From contig JAZGTN010000150.1 in the NCBI GenBank assembly GCA_037783415.1, forward strand, positions 4,092,001 to 4,156,000: DNA of 64,000 bases, given 5' to 3'. Position 1 is the stretch's first letter; every line of letters starts with the position of its first letter. The stretch comes from Leptasterias polaris. Its lineage: Eukaryota; Echinodermata; Asteroidea; Forcipulatida; Asteriidae. Made by a program: the position numbers and the translations under genes. Under the pieces are notes generated by a model, which had not been told where the DNA came from, searched no databases, and worked only from the letters and a program-made list of their open reading frames with translations. This document shows, in pieces, positions 35,601 to 41,096 of this stretch.

Positions 35601-38584
35601 ATTGCACCCTTCCTCTTTCCCCCCAACCCCCCAAATTCCTTATCTTTTTCAAATTTGCTATATTCATCACTTTTTGCTTTCTTATCTTCACCAATGTCTT
35701 CTGTTTTCTACAAACATCTTTCCTATCTCACTTCCTATATGTATCCCTTTCACTTGACCTTGACTCAAACCACTACCTGTCATTGCTTCAATCTGTTCTG
35801 ACCTGTTTCACTCTTTCCCTGTAATTCAATCCTATCCCTACCCTTTGTGCCTGACCCCTCCTCCCCTGTTACCCTCACCTCTTTCCTGATCTATTTCATT
35901 CAACCTTTCTCCCAAATTATCATCAATCGCCACCTGAATCTTCACTCCCATGACTCCCCTAATATCTTCATTTCACTTCCCAACTGTTGCCCCATCCCTC
36001 CTTGATCTCTCCCCCCTTCCCTTATTTTGTTCCCATCCCCTCTCCTACCCTCAGCAGCCTCAGCTTGGCCCCCCTGGTCGTACCTCCGCCTTTCAGCAAC
36101 CTAGCAAAAAGCCTGCACCTGGTCGGTCAGTCAGTGGCAAAGTCACATGCAGCAACTGTGCCAAAACCCTAGGGCGAGGGGCAGCCATGATTATTGAGTC
36201 GCTGGGCCTGCATTACCACATTGAGTGTTTCAGGGTGGGTACAGTAAACTCTTCAAACTGTTTTATCTAACCAGTGGGAGCAAAGGCGTTGCCTAACAAA
36301 GGTTGTAGAAAAAATAGTCAGGTGTGCCTGAATACCATGTGAAAGAAAGTTCCCTCAAAGGAAGAACTGTTGGTCTCCTGCAGAGAAACTGCACTGGTTG
36401 TTTATAAAACCCAACCAGTCTAATTCTAAAACTTATTTGTCTTAAAGATGACAGTTTCAATCTTTGGGAGAAATGTTTTTTGTCAAGTAGCTATTGTTTT
36501 GTGTAAGTATTCGACTGAATGGACATTTTTAAACGCCAAAATTGAAGAACAATCAGAAATTTACTACTTGAAGTACCAAGTAAAATCAAAAACGAAATAA
36601 CCCTTCAAGACAAAAGTTGTCTTTGGAACTTTGGAACAACCTGTCCTTTCAAAAGCTGACCGGATGGAAATTTTTCAATGAAAAAATTTAGGAACAAAAT
36701 TGAGAATAAAAAAATTTAAAAAAATGGGTGCTTACTTGAAAACCCCAAATGAAAGCATAGGATTCACAAGTGGACGCACTGTGTATTTCTTGAGACACAG
36801 AAAGTACATGAGAGATGTGACTAGCTACGTGATTCTGTGACCGCTCATTAAACCATCTTTTTTAAACATCCTGCTTGCATGTTGGCAAATAATCCGCCTG
36901 AATGGATTTTAACTCCCTTGCTTAGCAGTGGGACTAAGGCTTTTTATAGTTGTGCTTTTGGAAACAATGGTTTGTTGGTGCTTTGGGGAAACTTTTCGGT
37001 GTGGTTGTGGGATGTCGATGAGATTTGTTTGATGTTAACATCATGACAAGAACAAACTAAAGAGACATAGTGGTTGTGGTTTGTGTTCTAGTGAAAATAA
37101 GGTTTTGGAGAGAGAAAAAAAAGACATAATTAAAGCTGGATTTCTTTTGTGATGACACAGCCACAAGTTTTGCCAAATCTATGGGCTAAATAATGATTCA
37201 CAAGCCATATAAGATTGTTTTCTTGAAAACTTGTCAGTTTGAAAGAAGGTAGACTTTCAACAAACCAATCCCATTCATCCCCTTAAACCCATGTTTTACA
37301 ACGCACCGTTAAATTGGATAAATTGTAAAAAGACAGCTTGTAAGATGAAGTCCCAAGTATAATATTTCATTTGGGTTGAAAAGAACATTTAAAAAAAGTT
37401 TTAAAAAAGTTTACAATTTGAGTGTCTCTTTGGTGAACAAATTTTTTTTTTTCACCATTTGTAGTACAGTACCACAGACAATGGTAGATGGTACATGTCT
37501 CCGACTAGTTTTACCAGAACACCTTACCTAAACAATAAAAACAAATTTTGTGAGAGGACGCCTTACTTCAAAACCTACTAAGCAAAACAAAAACAATGCT
37601 AACTGAACTCATGTTGTTTATAAGCAAAAGTCAACGACTATTTGCCCTCCAAATTTATGATGTTGAATTAATTTCTCAGTCAATTGTTTGCCAGAAGTAT
37701 GAACATGTTGAAAAGGGTGTTTTTATTGACACTAACAAATGACCCATTACGTATGAACACTCATCATTTTCATCAATGACTTTGTTGTTAAGAAATTATA
37801 CAGGATTGGTAAGCACGAACAATATCCTTGTTTAGTTTTAGTCTGAAAGTCGACTGATTATGAAGTTCATTTTGGAACAATTTTTTTCTGTGAAACATTT
37901 CCCTCTGAAATGAAGTCATATTCGTGAAACTGTTTCTGAAAACCTAAAAACATGCAGCAGCTGATTTTGTTTGTTACAACCAAAATTAAGGACAATGTGT
38001 TTACATGCTAAACATTTTGCATGGTCTTTCACCATTTTCTCCTGACTATGGATTAAGCCCAAATTTTCACAGGTTTGTTATTTCATGTATTTGGTTGATC
38101 ACACAAAACACTGTCTGCGACTATTTTGTCAGCTCTACCAATCCTGTATCATACCTTAAAGATTTACCAGCAGTAATAAGGAACCATAAACACAATGGTA
38201 AGTCACTGCTGCATGCAACCCTAATCAATATGAATTCCAAGATGGAGGTTTTTATAATGAATTATTGTCCTACACCCATACAGTGTTGTGTATGCAACAT
38301 ACAGCTTGGAAATGGCACCCAGGGAACAGACGTCCGAATACGAGCTTCCAAACTCCACTGCCAAAACTGCTACAGCAATGACGCAGGTAAGGACAGGCTG
38401 AATACCACGGCATCTTTAGTTCCCAAATAAGCATTGAACTAACCAAGACTTTGTTACACTAACGGTAAACTGCCTACAATTTCTCTTATCACTTGTTATT
38501 GTACCAGTTTTCTCTTCAATCAAACAACACATTTTGTATTTTGTATTTTCATTTTATGCAGGATTTGAGTTCACCGAAGTCTGA
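2541..38584 (+). CDS. LMO7: LMO7/LIMCH1-family scaffold protein, 3' portion (spliced; span includes introns)
   Basis: Sixteen exons join in phase to give 1580 codons plus stop: 2541-2683, 6159-6282, 12783-12980, 17290-17595, 18437-18563, 20287-20448, 21072-21300, 23055-23121, 25602-26297, 28340-28483, 29397-29748, 31520-32815, 33459-34051, 36055-36234, 38284-38386, 38562-38584. Numbering from the first visible codon, the order is a SWKxRRR basic segment (1-90), a PDZ domain (about 258-355), disordered Pro/Ser linkers, a charged helix (about 880-1170), the [12 protein letters not shown] segment, and a LIM domain (1511-1570). PDZ plus LIM is the LMO7 layout; vertebrate LIMCH1 lacks the PDZ. LMO7 proteins are known as actin- and adherens-junction-associated scaffolds, and LIMCH1 activates non-muscle myosin II. 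The calponin-homology domain and start codon are not in the window. An invertebrate gene may predate the LMO7/LIMCH1 split, so the symbol marks family rather than strict orthology. Confidence 0.88.
4143..4485 (+). repeat. Dispersed repeat R, copy 1
   Basis: About 340 bp closely similar to 28577-28920 and, more distantly, 50695-51045, all on the + strand. Each begins near GGGTGTGTACAACATTGG and includes a catggtataaagatggtcat block. No open frame is conserved, so it is probably a non-autonomous transposon; its ends are not clear. Confidence 0.7.
4985..5215 (+). mobile_element. SINE family B, copy 1 (degraded tRNA-like head)
   Basis: It shares with 11695-11885 and 30530-30722 a head containing AGCTCAGTTGGTAGAG-like and GGTTC-like elements resembling tRNA A and B boxes, then a common 3' segment ending near TTTCCCTTGTGG. 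The boxes are mutated, so transcription by Pol III is doubtful. Confidence 0.55.
6159..6282 (+). CDS. LMO7: LMO7 exon: [20 protein letters not shown] segment
   Basis: The exon completes the split lysine codon from the previous exon (phase 2) and ends in phase 0 at gtgagt. It encodes [17 protein letters not shown] then [18 protein letters not shown], similar to the vertebrate LMO7/LIMCH1 region after the SWKxRRR motif. No known domain; a helical, charged scaffold segment. Confidence 0.85.
10010..10026 (+). repeat. G17 homopolymer
   Basis: An uninterrupted run of 17 G on the + (pre-mRNA sense) strand inside the intron. It can form G-quadruplex structure in principle and is prone to assembly or length error. 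Confidence 0.85.
11330..11502. repeat. CAGGCC-type dispersed repeat, copy 1
   Basis: About 170 bp with TTTCATCTTTGAGAGGGC and GAGGCCATG...GCCTCTGT segments, also present near 55672-55847. More diverged relatives lie near 22848-22985 and 58690-58873. The best copy (55672) begins CAGGCCTGG and ends CCAGGCCCG, so the family looks like a MITE with short inverted ends. Confidence 0.55.
11695..11885 (+). mobile_element. SINE family B, copy 2 (degraded)
   Basis: Similar to 4985-5215 and 30530-30722, sharing the gggagaccgccaa block, a decayed tRNA-like head, and a TCCCTTGTGG end. Length is about 190 bp. Confidence 0.55.
12783..12980 (+). CDS. LMO7: LMO7 exon: Pro/Ser-rich linker
   Basis: 66 codons in phase 0 from a ccccttag acceptor to a gtcagt donor. 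It encodes a basic, proline- and serine-rich linker ([15 protein letters not shown] to [10 protein letters not shown]) with no known domain. The alternative donor two bases earlier would break the frame into the next exon, so 12980 is preferred. Confidence 0.75.
13499..13512 (+). repeat. G14 homopolymer
   Basis: An uninterrupted run of 14 G on the sense strand of the intron, the second such run in this gene. Confidence 0.85.
16369..16506. repeat. 46-bp tandem repeat, three copies
   Basis: Three almost identical 46-bp units start at 16369, 16415 and 16461, each containing cttgttaaagcacttcatca. The near identity points to a recent duplication. There are no spacers, so this is not a CRISPR-like array. 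Confidence 0.9.
17290..17595 (+). CDS. LMO7: LMO7 exon: VVYGNAML segment before PDZ
   Basis: 102 codons, phase 0 at both ends (acceptor aaacag, donor gtaagg). It starts [17 protein letters not shown] and continues through a basic/acidic region ([17 protein letters not shown]) and a Pro/Lys tail. The VQVxYG segment followed by a charged helix precedes the PDZ in LMO7 proteins. Confidence 0.82.
17596..18436 (+). other. LMO7: Intron, unique sequence
   Basis: Phase 0 on both sides. It contains a short threefold tctatggt motif near 18291 and no recognisable exon or element. Open frames here do not extend known domains. Confidence 0.6.
18437..18563 (+). CDS. LMO7: LMO7 exon: PDZ domain, N-terminal half
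   Basis: Encodes [15 protein letters not shown] then [19 protein letters not shown]. The GFGFEI stretch is the PDZ carboxylate-binding loop (GLGF type), placed after the first beta strand. It ends in phase 1 at gtatta, splitting a glycine codon completed by the next exon. PDZ domains bind C-terminal peptides of partner proteins. Confidence 0.88.
18634..19325. mobile_element. MITE, GACTGTGCAAGTCTC family, long copy 1
   Basis: 692 bp between TA dinucleotides, with GACTGTGCAAGTCTC at the left end and GAGACTTGCACAGTC at the right. It is nearly identical, in opposite orientation, to 23458-24111. A 75-codon open frame is conserved in both copies, but this reflects recent copying; no transposase motif is seen. 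Confidence 0.85.
19387..19760. repeat. Degraded internally inverted repeat region
   Basis: Segments such as gatttgtattgtgacatcaca recur in direct and inverted form within this stretch (near 19433, 19520 and 19650), with cagatcaatct blocks between. It looks like one or two overlapping old MITEs; the boundaries are uncertain. Confidence 0.5.
19783..19919. mobile_element. MITE, GACTGTGCAAGTCTC family, 137-bp deletion derivative
   Basis: Left end GACTGCAAGTCTCATGCG and right end CGCGAGACTTGCACGGTC, each next to TA, match the 692-bp copy about 460 bp upstream. The interior is mostly deleted. Confidence 0.75.
20287..20448 (+). CDS. LMO7: LMO7 exon: PDZ domain, C-terminal half
   Basis: Phase 1 in and out. 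It encodes [19 protein letters not shown] then [19 protein letters not shown], which is the typical L-x-x-G-D-x-I-x-x-I-N-G core, helix and last beta strand of a PDZ. It joins exactly to the N-terminal half (18437-18563). Confidence 0.9.
21072..21300 (+). CDS. LMO7: LMO7 exon: charged linker after PDZ
   Basis: Phase 1 in, phase 2 out (donor gtgaga). It encodes a Thr/Ser/Arg-rich stretch and then an alanine/glutamate helix ([19 protein letters not shown]) with coiled-coil-like composition. It is open throughout and in frame with its neighbours. Confidence 0.8.
21697..21888. mobile_element. Hairpin MITE with GGGCCCAATTTCATA ends (intact copy)
   Basis: The left end tgggcccaatttcataaagc and right end ctttatgaaattgggtcc are inverted repeats, with gcttagcaa motifs inside each arm. 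About 190 bp. A second copy of the family, at 59852-60066, is interrupted by the LTR retrotransposon. The upstream MITE-like block (21,547-21,696) appears cut by this insertion. Confidence 0.75.
22188..22357. mobile_element. MITE, GACCTTATGCATATGACGTCA family, copy 1
   Basis: 170 bp with GACCTTATGCATATGACGTCA-like left end and GCGTCAATGCATAATGGTC-like right end (imperfect inverted repeats) and TA at the right flank. It is about 90 percent alike by eye to 24427-24595, same orientation. Confidence 0.75.
23055..23121 (+). CDS. LMO7: LMO7 small exon (67 nt)
   Basis: Completes a split glycine codon (phase 2 in) and reads [20 protein letters not shown] to PE, ending in phase 0 at gtaggt. It is too short for family assignment alone; phase agreement and the ttcag acceptor support it. 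Confidence 0.75.
23458..24111. mobile_element. MITE, GACTGTGCAAGTCTC family, long copy 2 (inverted)
   Basis: 654 bp between TA dinucleotides, nearly identical to the reverse complement of 18634-19325 apart from small indels. Together the two copies form a long inverted repeat around three LMO7 exons. Confidence 0.85.
24427..24595. mobile_element. MITE, GACCTTATGCATATGACGTCA family, copy 2
   Basis: 169 bp flanked by TA on both sides; ends GACCTTATGCATATGACGTCA and TGACGTCAATGCATAAGGTC are good inverted repeats. It matches 22188-22357. Confidence 0.8.
24744..25015. mobile_element. MITE with perfect 29-bp inverted repeats and 8-bp target duplication
   Basis: The terminal 29 bases at 24744-24772 (starting CATAGAAATAGAACC) are the exact reverse complement of 24987-25015. 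The octamer AATGTCGC occurs directly before (24736-24743) and after (25016-25023). A second inverted repeat built on acgcgtgtatggcaaaa lies inside (24839-24902). An 8-bp duplication suggests a hAT-, P- or Mutator-type transposase. Perfect ends indicate recent insertion. Confidence 0.9.
25602..26297 (+). CDS. LMO7: LMO7 exon: Pro-rich repeats and acidic linker
   Basis: 232 codons, phase 0 in and out. It opens with P/A-rich sequence, three tandem EPSYSAP units, and a twofold THPTHPQ repeat, then an acidic region with sparse hydrophobics. This is predicted disordered linker with no catalytic domain. The repeats imply slippage or unequal crossover within coding DNA. It is probably poorly conserved outside close relatives. 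Confidence 0.75.
26298..28339 (+). other. LMO7: 2-kb intron ending in a SINE
   Basis: Phase 0 on both sides and no exon recognised. A tctcacccctg-containing block near 27,680 also occurs near 7,370. The last 460 bp before the acceptor are mostly the SINE-A copy at 27881-28290. Confidence 0.65.
27881..28290 (+). mobile_element. SINE family A, copy 1 (tRNA-derived head)
   Basis: The head contains an A box TGGTCGAGCGG (27891-27901) and a B box GGTTCGAGTCC (27950-27960), spaced as in tRNA genes with a long variable arm (leucine/serine-like). A conserved central segment follows (TAATGCACGTAAAAGAACCC), and the 3' part ends in AAGCGCTATATAAGAAC, resembling LINE-derived SINE tails. About 410 bp, full length. 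It ends about 50 bp before the next exon. Confidence 0.85.
28340..28483 (+). CDS. LMO7: LMO7 exon: acidic segment
   Basis: 48 codons in phase 0. It encodes [20 protein letters not shown] and continues into a Glu/Arg-rich helix. The acceptor tttcatccag lies just after a SINE. No domain; charged linker. Confidence 0.78.
28577..28920 (+). repeat. Dispersed repeat R, copy 2
   Basis: About 340 bp highly similar to 4143-4485, in the same orientation, lying in the intron after the exon at 28340-28483. Confidence 0.7.
29100..29347 (-). mobile_element. SINE family A, copy 4 (partial, reverse)
   Basis: Its reverse complement matches the head and central part of the SINE at 27881: a decayed tRNA-like head near 29,270-29,345 and the tccgaaggac/ttgctcaaggacacaagtg block. 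The 3' tail is missing. Its 5' end is about 50 bp upstream of the exon at 29397. Confidence 0.7.
29397..29748 (+). CDS. LMO7: LMO7 exon: [12 protein letters not shown] linker
   Basis: 117 codons plus one base (phase 0 in, phase 1 out, donor gtagta). A Pro/Phe/Lys-rich linker including [20 protein letters not shown], resembling the conserved stretch before the charged helix in LMO7/LIMCH1. Strong GC-rich coding character against an AT-rich intron. Confidence 0.8.
30530..30722 (+). mobile_element. SINE family B, copy 3
   Basis: Best preserved copy of this family. A tRNA-like head (TGTCTGAGTCGGTAGAGC) and B box GGTTCAAATTC (30649-30659) are followed by the family 3' segment ending TTTCCCTTGTTG. 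Confidence 0.65.
30727..31055. mobile_element. MITE with GACxATGTxAC ends, copy 1
   Basis: 329 bp between TA dinucleotides; left GACGATGTGACCTGTGACATCA, right TGTAACATGGTC. The interior matches 40831-41096 (atggagattgc, gtgtagtatctt, gaatgtacaaggtcac blocks). The left end is also close to that of the MITE at 1711, linking the two families. Confidence 0.75.
31520..32815 (+). CDS. LMO7: LMO7 exon: long ER/K-rich helix
   Basis: 1296 nt, phase 1 in and out. After about 60 acidic/serine-rich residues, codons at roughly 31,700-32,560 encode about 290 almost uninterrupted charged residues (E, R, K, Q with few hydrophobics), for example [23 protein letters not shown]7/LIMCH1 proteins carry a similar coiled-coil region before their LIM domain. 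The scarcity of hydrophobic a/d positions favours an extended single alpha helix over a classic coiled coil. The exon ends [14 protein letters not shown]. Confidence 0.87.
32816..33458 (+). other. LMO7: Intron with a MITE
   Basis: Phase 1 on both sides. The MITE at 33025-33220 occupies its middle; the rest is unremarkable. Confidence 0.6.
33025..33220. mobile_element. MITE with CAGAGCTGCCAA ends, copy 1
   Basis: 196 bp from CAGAGCTTCCAACTCT to TTGGCAGCTCTG; the ends are imperfect inverted repeats. The tctccctgat motifs in it recur reverse-complemented as atcagggaga in the related copy near 44832-45005. Confidence 0.7.
33459..34051 (+). CDS. LMO7: LMO7 exon: [12 protein letters not shown] region with 14-aa repeats
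   Basis: Phase 1 in, phase 0 out (donor gtaagt). It begins [19 protein letters not shown], a motif shared by LMO7 and LIMCH1 just before the C-terminal region. Three tandem 14-residue units with core [10 protein letters not shown] follow (33629-33754), then a Pro/Gln-rich stretch and basic sequence ending PDNFLQ. Confidence 0.87.
34690..35303. mobile_element. MITE with GACCCCTTGCATA ends, interrupted by a LINE
   Basis: Left part 34690-34704 (GACCCCTTGCATATG) and right part 35167-35303 (ending TATGCAAGGGGTC) are inverted ends with TA on each side. They were separated by the LINE insertion at 34705-35166. Diverged relatives with gagggcgctgtttgagc and gcaaggggtc blocks lie near 46,200-46,265. 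Confidence 0.75.
34705..35166 (+). mobile_element. Non-LTR retrotransposon (LINE) 3' fragment
   Basis: The open frame ending at 34932 encodes [11 protein letters not shown] and [20 protein letters not shown], the motif seen at the C-terminal end of CR1/jockey/L2-like reverse transcriptase ORFs. An AT-rich 3' UTR and an (ATAA)n-type tail follow. The pentamer ATATG flanks both sides (34700-34704, 35167-35171) as a target duplication. It is a 5'-truncated dead copy. Confidence 0.85.
35396..35469 (+). CDS. LMO7: Candidate alternative LMO7 exon (74 nt, frame-changing)
   Basis: Acceptor cccaacag and donor gtactc bracket an open stretch [20 protein letters not shown] to DDTS in phase 0. Its length is not a multiple of three. 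Spliced to the LIM exon at 36055 it shifts frame and hits a stop at 36170-36172, removing the LIM domain. Spliced to a weaker acceptor at 36133-36134 it stays in frame. Skipping it keeps the main frame. It may be a regulated exon or a false call. Confidence 0.45.
35553..36052 (+). promoter_or_regulatory. 500-nt AG-free pyrimidine-rich zone before the LIM exon acceptor
   Basis: No AG dinucleotide occurs from 35553 to 36052. The stretch is mostly C and T, and the first AG is the CAG acceptor at 36052-36054. An AG exclusion zone with a long polypyrimidine tract marks a distant branch point, as known for some regulated exons. Probably a PTB-type splicing control region; that part is inference. 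Confidence 0.7.
36055..36234 (+). CDS. LMO7: LMO7 exon: RSVSGK linker and first LIM zinc module
   Basis: 60 codons, phase 0 in and out (donor gtgggt). After a Gln/Pro-rich lead come [18 protein letters not shown] and [19 protein letters not shown]. The C-x2-C and H-x2-C ligands of the first LIM zinc site are present, and RSVSGK is conserved before the LIM in LMO7/LIMCH1. A second in-frame acceptor exists at 36096. Confidence 0.9.
36235..38283 (+). other. LMO7: Intron splitting the LIM domain
   Basis: 2 kb, phase 0. The last part (about 37,790-38,165) is an inverted relative of the repeat near 3,780-3,960. The long T/A and A runs are unremarkable, and no other exon is seen. Confidence 0.65.
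38284..38386 (+). CDS. LMO7: LMO7 exon: second LIM zinc module
   Basis: Phase 0 in, phase 1 out (gtaagg). It encodes [20 protein letters not shown] and [12 protein letters not shown]-x2-C at the start and C-x2-C at the end supply the second zinc site, joining directly to CFR of the previous exon. TDVRIR is a signature of this LIM subfamily. Confidence 0.92.
38562..38584 (+). CDS. LMO7: LMO7 terminal coding exon
   Basis: Completes a split glycine codon and reads GFEFTEV then TGA at 38582-38584. The last three residues T-E-V fit the class I PDZ-ligand pattern (S/T-x-hydrophobic). Confidence 0.85.
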
Positions 38585-38976
38585 CGAGATGTTAATTTGA
38601 CCAAAGCATATCAAGATTTGTTTCACTGGTATATTTTAAACATCCAAATAGTCGAGGAGAAATGTTTGTTGGCATGTAAATCTTGGCTTCATATTATAGC
38701 TATCCATACCACCACCATTCTGCACTTTTGATCACCACTCTCTGCTTCCAGAGCTCTCTGCTTGCAGCGTTAGTGCAGAATGGCTGCACAAATTCTGTGA
38801 GTTTAGAATCCATAGCTAGGCAAGGGGCAGAAGAGAAACTTCTAATCTTGCTTAAATATGAAATAAGGTTAACATGTTGTCGTGGAGGTGGGTTTTTTGT
38901 TTGTTTCTAAAAGTATGATGAGTAGTGTCATAAAATTAAGTCACTTGTAACTGGAATTACAGCATCTCGACCTTCT

Positions 38977-39426
38977 TTAACCCTAACTCCCAAAGCGTTT
39001 TTACTAGAATCCACCCCTAACCCAACACATTCCAACAGCTTATACTACCATGAGATGGGAACTGTGCCCAATCTTAGGTGGACGATACACAACCTAACAA
39101 ACTCCAACAGGCTTTTTTTGTTTGATTTTGTTGGAGTGTGTACACTTGGCATGTGCAAAAATTTGATAAGTGAAATCACACAGTACCCAACGTAACATAA
39201 TCCAACAACTATCTCATTAGACCATGGAGGAAAGAGCAATGCCAGACATGTACATTTCACACATCCACCATACCCACTCAATCAAATTCCAACACCATTA
39301 CTTGTCAGCAAGGATACACAATCCCACAGAATCAAACACCCAATCCTAACTTCACTGTACTTAACCTAACAAAATTAAACACTTTGCCCTGTTTGAATTT
39401 GTAGGGTATGGGAGGGTTAGGGTTAA
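38977..39426. mobile_element. piggyBac-like MITE, copy 1 (TTAACCCTAAC ends)
   Basis: 450 bp including TTAA at each side. TTAACCCTAAC at the left and GTTAGGGTTAA at the right are perfect inverted repeats. TTAA target sites with CCC-starting ends are typical of piggyBac elements. It is highly similar in reverse orientation to 51066-51514. A shared open frame has no transposase features. Confidence 0.85.
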
Positions 39427-39840
39427 TATCTAAACAGGAAAACAATTAAAAGTGGATTGTTTTCAGTCTTCTTGTCTATTTTCGCACACCAATCTTAAAT
39501 TTGAATACTTTGTCTTAATCTTGAATTTGTTTTGTTTTGTTTTTGTTTTTTAAATTGAAAATTTGTTTGTCTGTCTTTTTTATACCAACTTTGGGCATGT
39601 TTGTTGGGATACTTTTGCCCATGTACCAGCTTGAGCCATTTGTGTTGTGCCAATTTTTCCAATTAGTTTGGTACTCTTAAAGGGCAAATCTACTCACAAA
39701 ATTTGTAATTTTTTGTGATAATTTTTTGTGAGTGGGTGCGATAGTCCTTAAATTTATTAACTTTTTCCCATTTCTATAAGAAAAAGAATGTCTTATCTAC
39801 CAAAACAATTTTATCTTGTATCTTTGATACATTAACTTTT

Positions 39841-39898
39841 TCTCCACTTGCATGTTTCCAAAATTTACCTCCACTTGCATGTTTCCAAAATTTACCTC
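39841..39898. repeat. 27-bp tandem duplication
   Basis: Two copies of a unit containing cttgcatgtttccaaaattt occur back to back. A small recent duplication in the probable 3' UTR. Confidence 0.85.
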
Positions 39899-40492
39899 GT
39901 TTTCATTTCTTAAGGAATAAGAATCTAACAAACGTCATTTGGAGGTCACAATACTTTGTTGTCAATCCACAGCATTATTTAAAAACATCAAAACAACGAC
40001 AGGGAATATTATTGTATTTTTCTTTCTTGTACTCTTTACATAAACTTTCTAGTCAAGTTGTGTTGATGAAACTGCTGCCCTCTTAGATTTTGTTGATATA
40101 AAAAGTAAATTTGCATAATACTGAGGCTTAGAAATCTATTTGTAATGCCAATTGTTTTGTAAGCTTGTAAAGTTTTAGTTGTGGTTTAGGATTCAAAAGT
40201 GTGGTGTACAAAATGTACTCGGGTGGTAATGGGAAAACTCAGTTTTTAAATATTTGAATTGAAATGTGTACAATATTAAAATTTGCTTTCAACAAGTGAG
40301 TGTGTTCATTGGAATGGAGGTAAACGCCAATTCCAAGAAGATTTTTACAGATCAATCATCAAAATGTAACCCATATAGTATTACACTTTTTCTTCCATGT
40401 TTATATGAAATCAATTTTGTTTTGTATCAATCAGTGTTGAAGAGCAGCTTGTATAAGATTTCAGTGATAAATATTTTATACTTTGTTATAAA

Positions 40493-40498
40493 AATAAA
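40493..40498 (+). terminator. Candidate AATAAA polyadenylation signal (LMO7)
   Basis: Canonical hexamer about 1.9 kb after the LMO7 stop. Others lie at 42251 and 42538. No evidence here decides between them. Confidence 0.4.
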
Positions 40499-40830
40499 GG
40501 CTAAGGTGCATACTGTAATAAATAGGTAGCGCTACTAAAATAGACAGGTTTAAAAAAAACTTTTAGTCAAAACTTCATCTTGTTTCTTTCCCAGTTAACC
40601 AGAGGATGGAAGAGCCAGAAAGCCGTGCCCATTTGGGTTTTATGACAATCAGTATTCATTCATGTGGTATGACATTGGGAACAAGACAAGATGGTTGCAG
40701 CTCAAAGATCTATTCAAATAGTCTGTTGTAATTTGCCGAGTGAGTTTAGATAGAACTCTGATGTAGTTTTATGTATTCATGAAAGATATTCTTAACCAGG
40801 TATGGTATTTGACCTTTGGAAAATCTCATA

Positions 40831-41096
40831 GACCATGTTACATTGTAACCTGTGACATCATAAAATCTGATATTTTATGGAGATTGCTGTTTTTTCTTTT
40901 ATCAACTTGATTTATGAAGAAAAGGGGCACAGCTAGTTCAGCTATTATTTGTATAACTTTTAAACATATTATGTGGAAATTATGTCACAAAACGTAAAAT
41001 TTACGGTATGTCCAGTGTAGTATCTTCAATCTTGCCTGCCAGAAAAGCCCTGGAATGTACAAGGTCACTCTTTTTGCAGGCAGGGGTTACATGGTC
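40831..41096. mobile_element. MITE with GACCATGTTAC ends, copy 2
   Basis: 266 bp between TA dinucleotides, with GACCATGTTACATTG at the left and GTTACATGGTC at the right. The interior is similar to 30727-31055, and it likely belongs to the probable LMO7 3' UTR. Confidence 0.75.

Noticed and set aside
35396..36234. Simple joining of exon 35396-35469 to 36055-36234 as the constitutive structure
   Set aside because: Phase 2 meets phase 0, producing a stop before the LIM cysteines are complete. Kept only as an alternative-splicing candidate.
38977..38987. Interstitial telomere sequence (CCCTAA)
   Set aside because: Only about one and a half units, symmetrical at both element ends and next to TTAA, so it is the transposon terminus.
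39045..39281. A conserved small protein at 39281 (-) and 51211 (+)
   Set aside because: The same explanation: both lie in inverted copies of a piggyBac-like MITE, and the second copy has frame changes.
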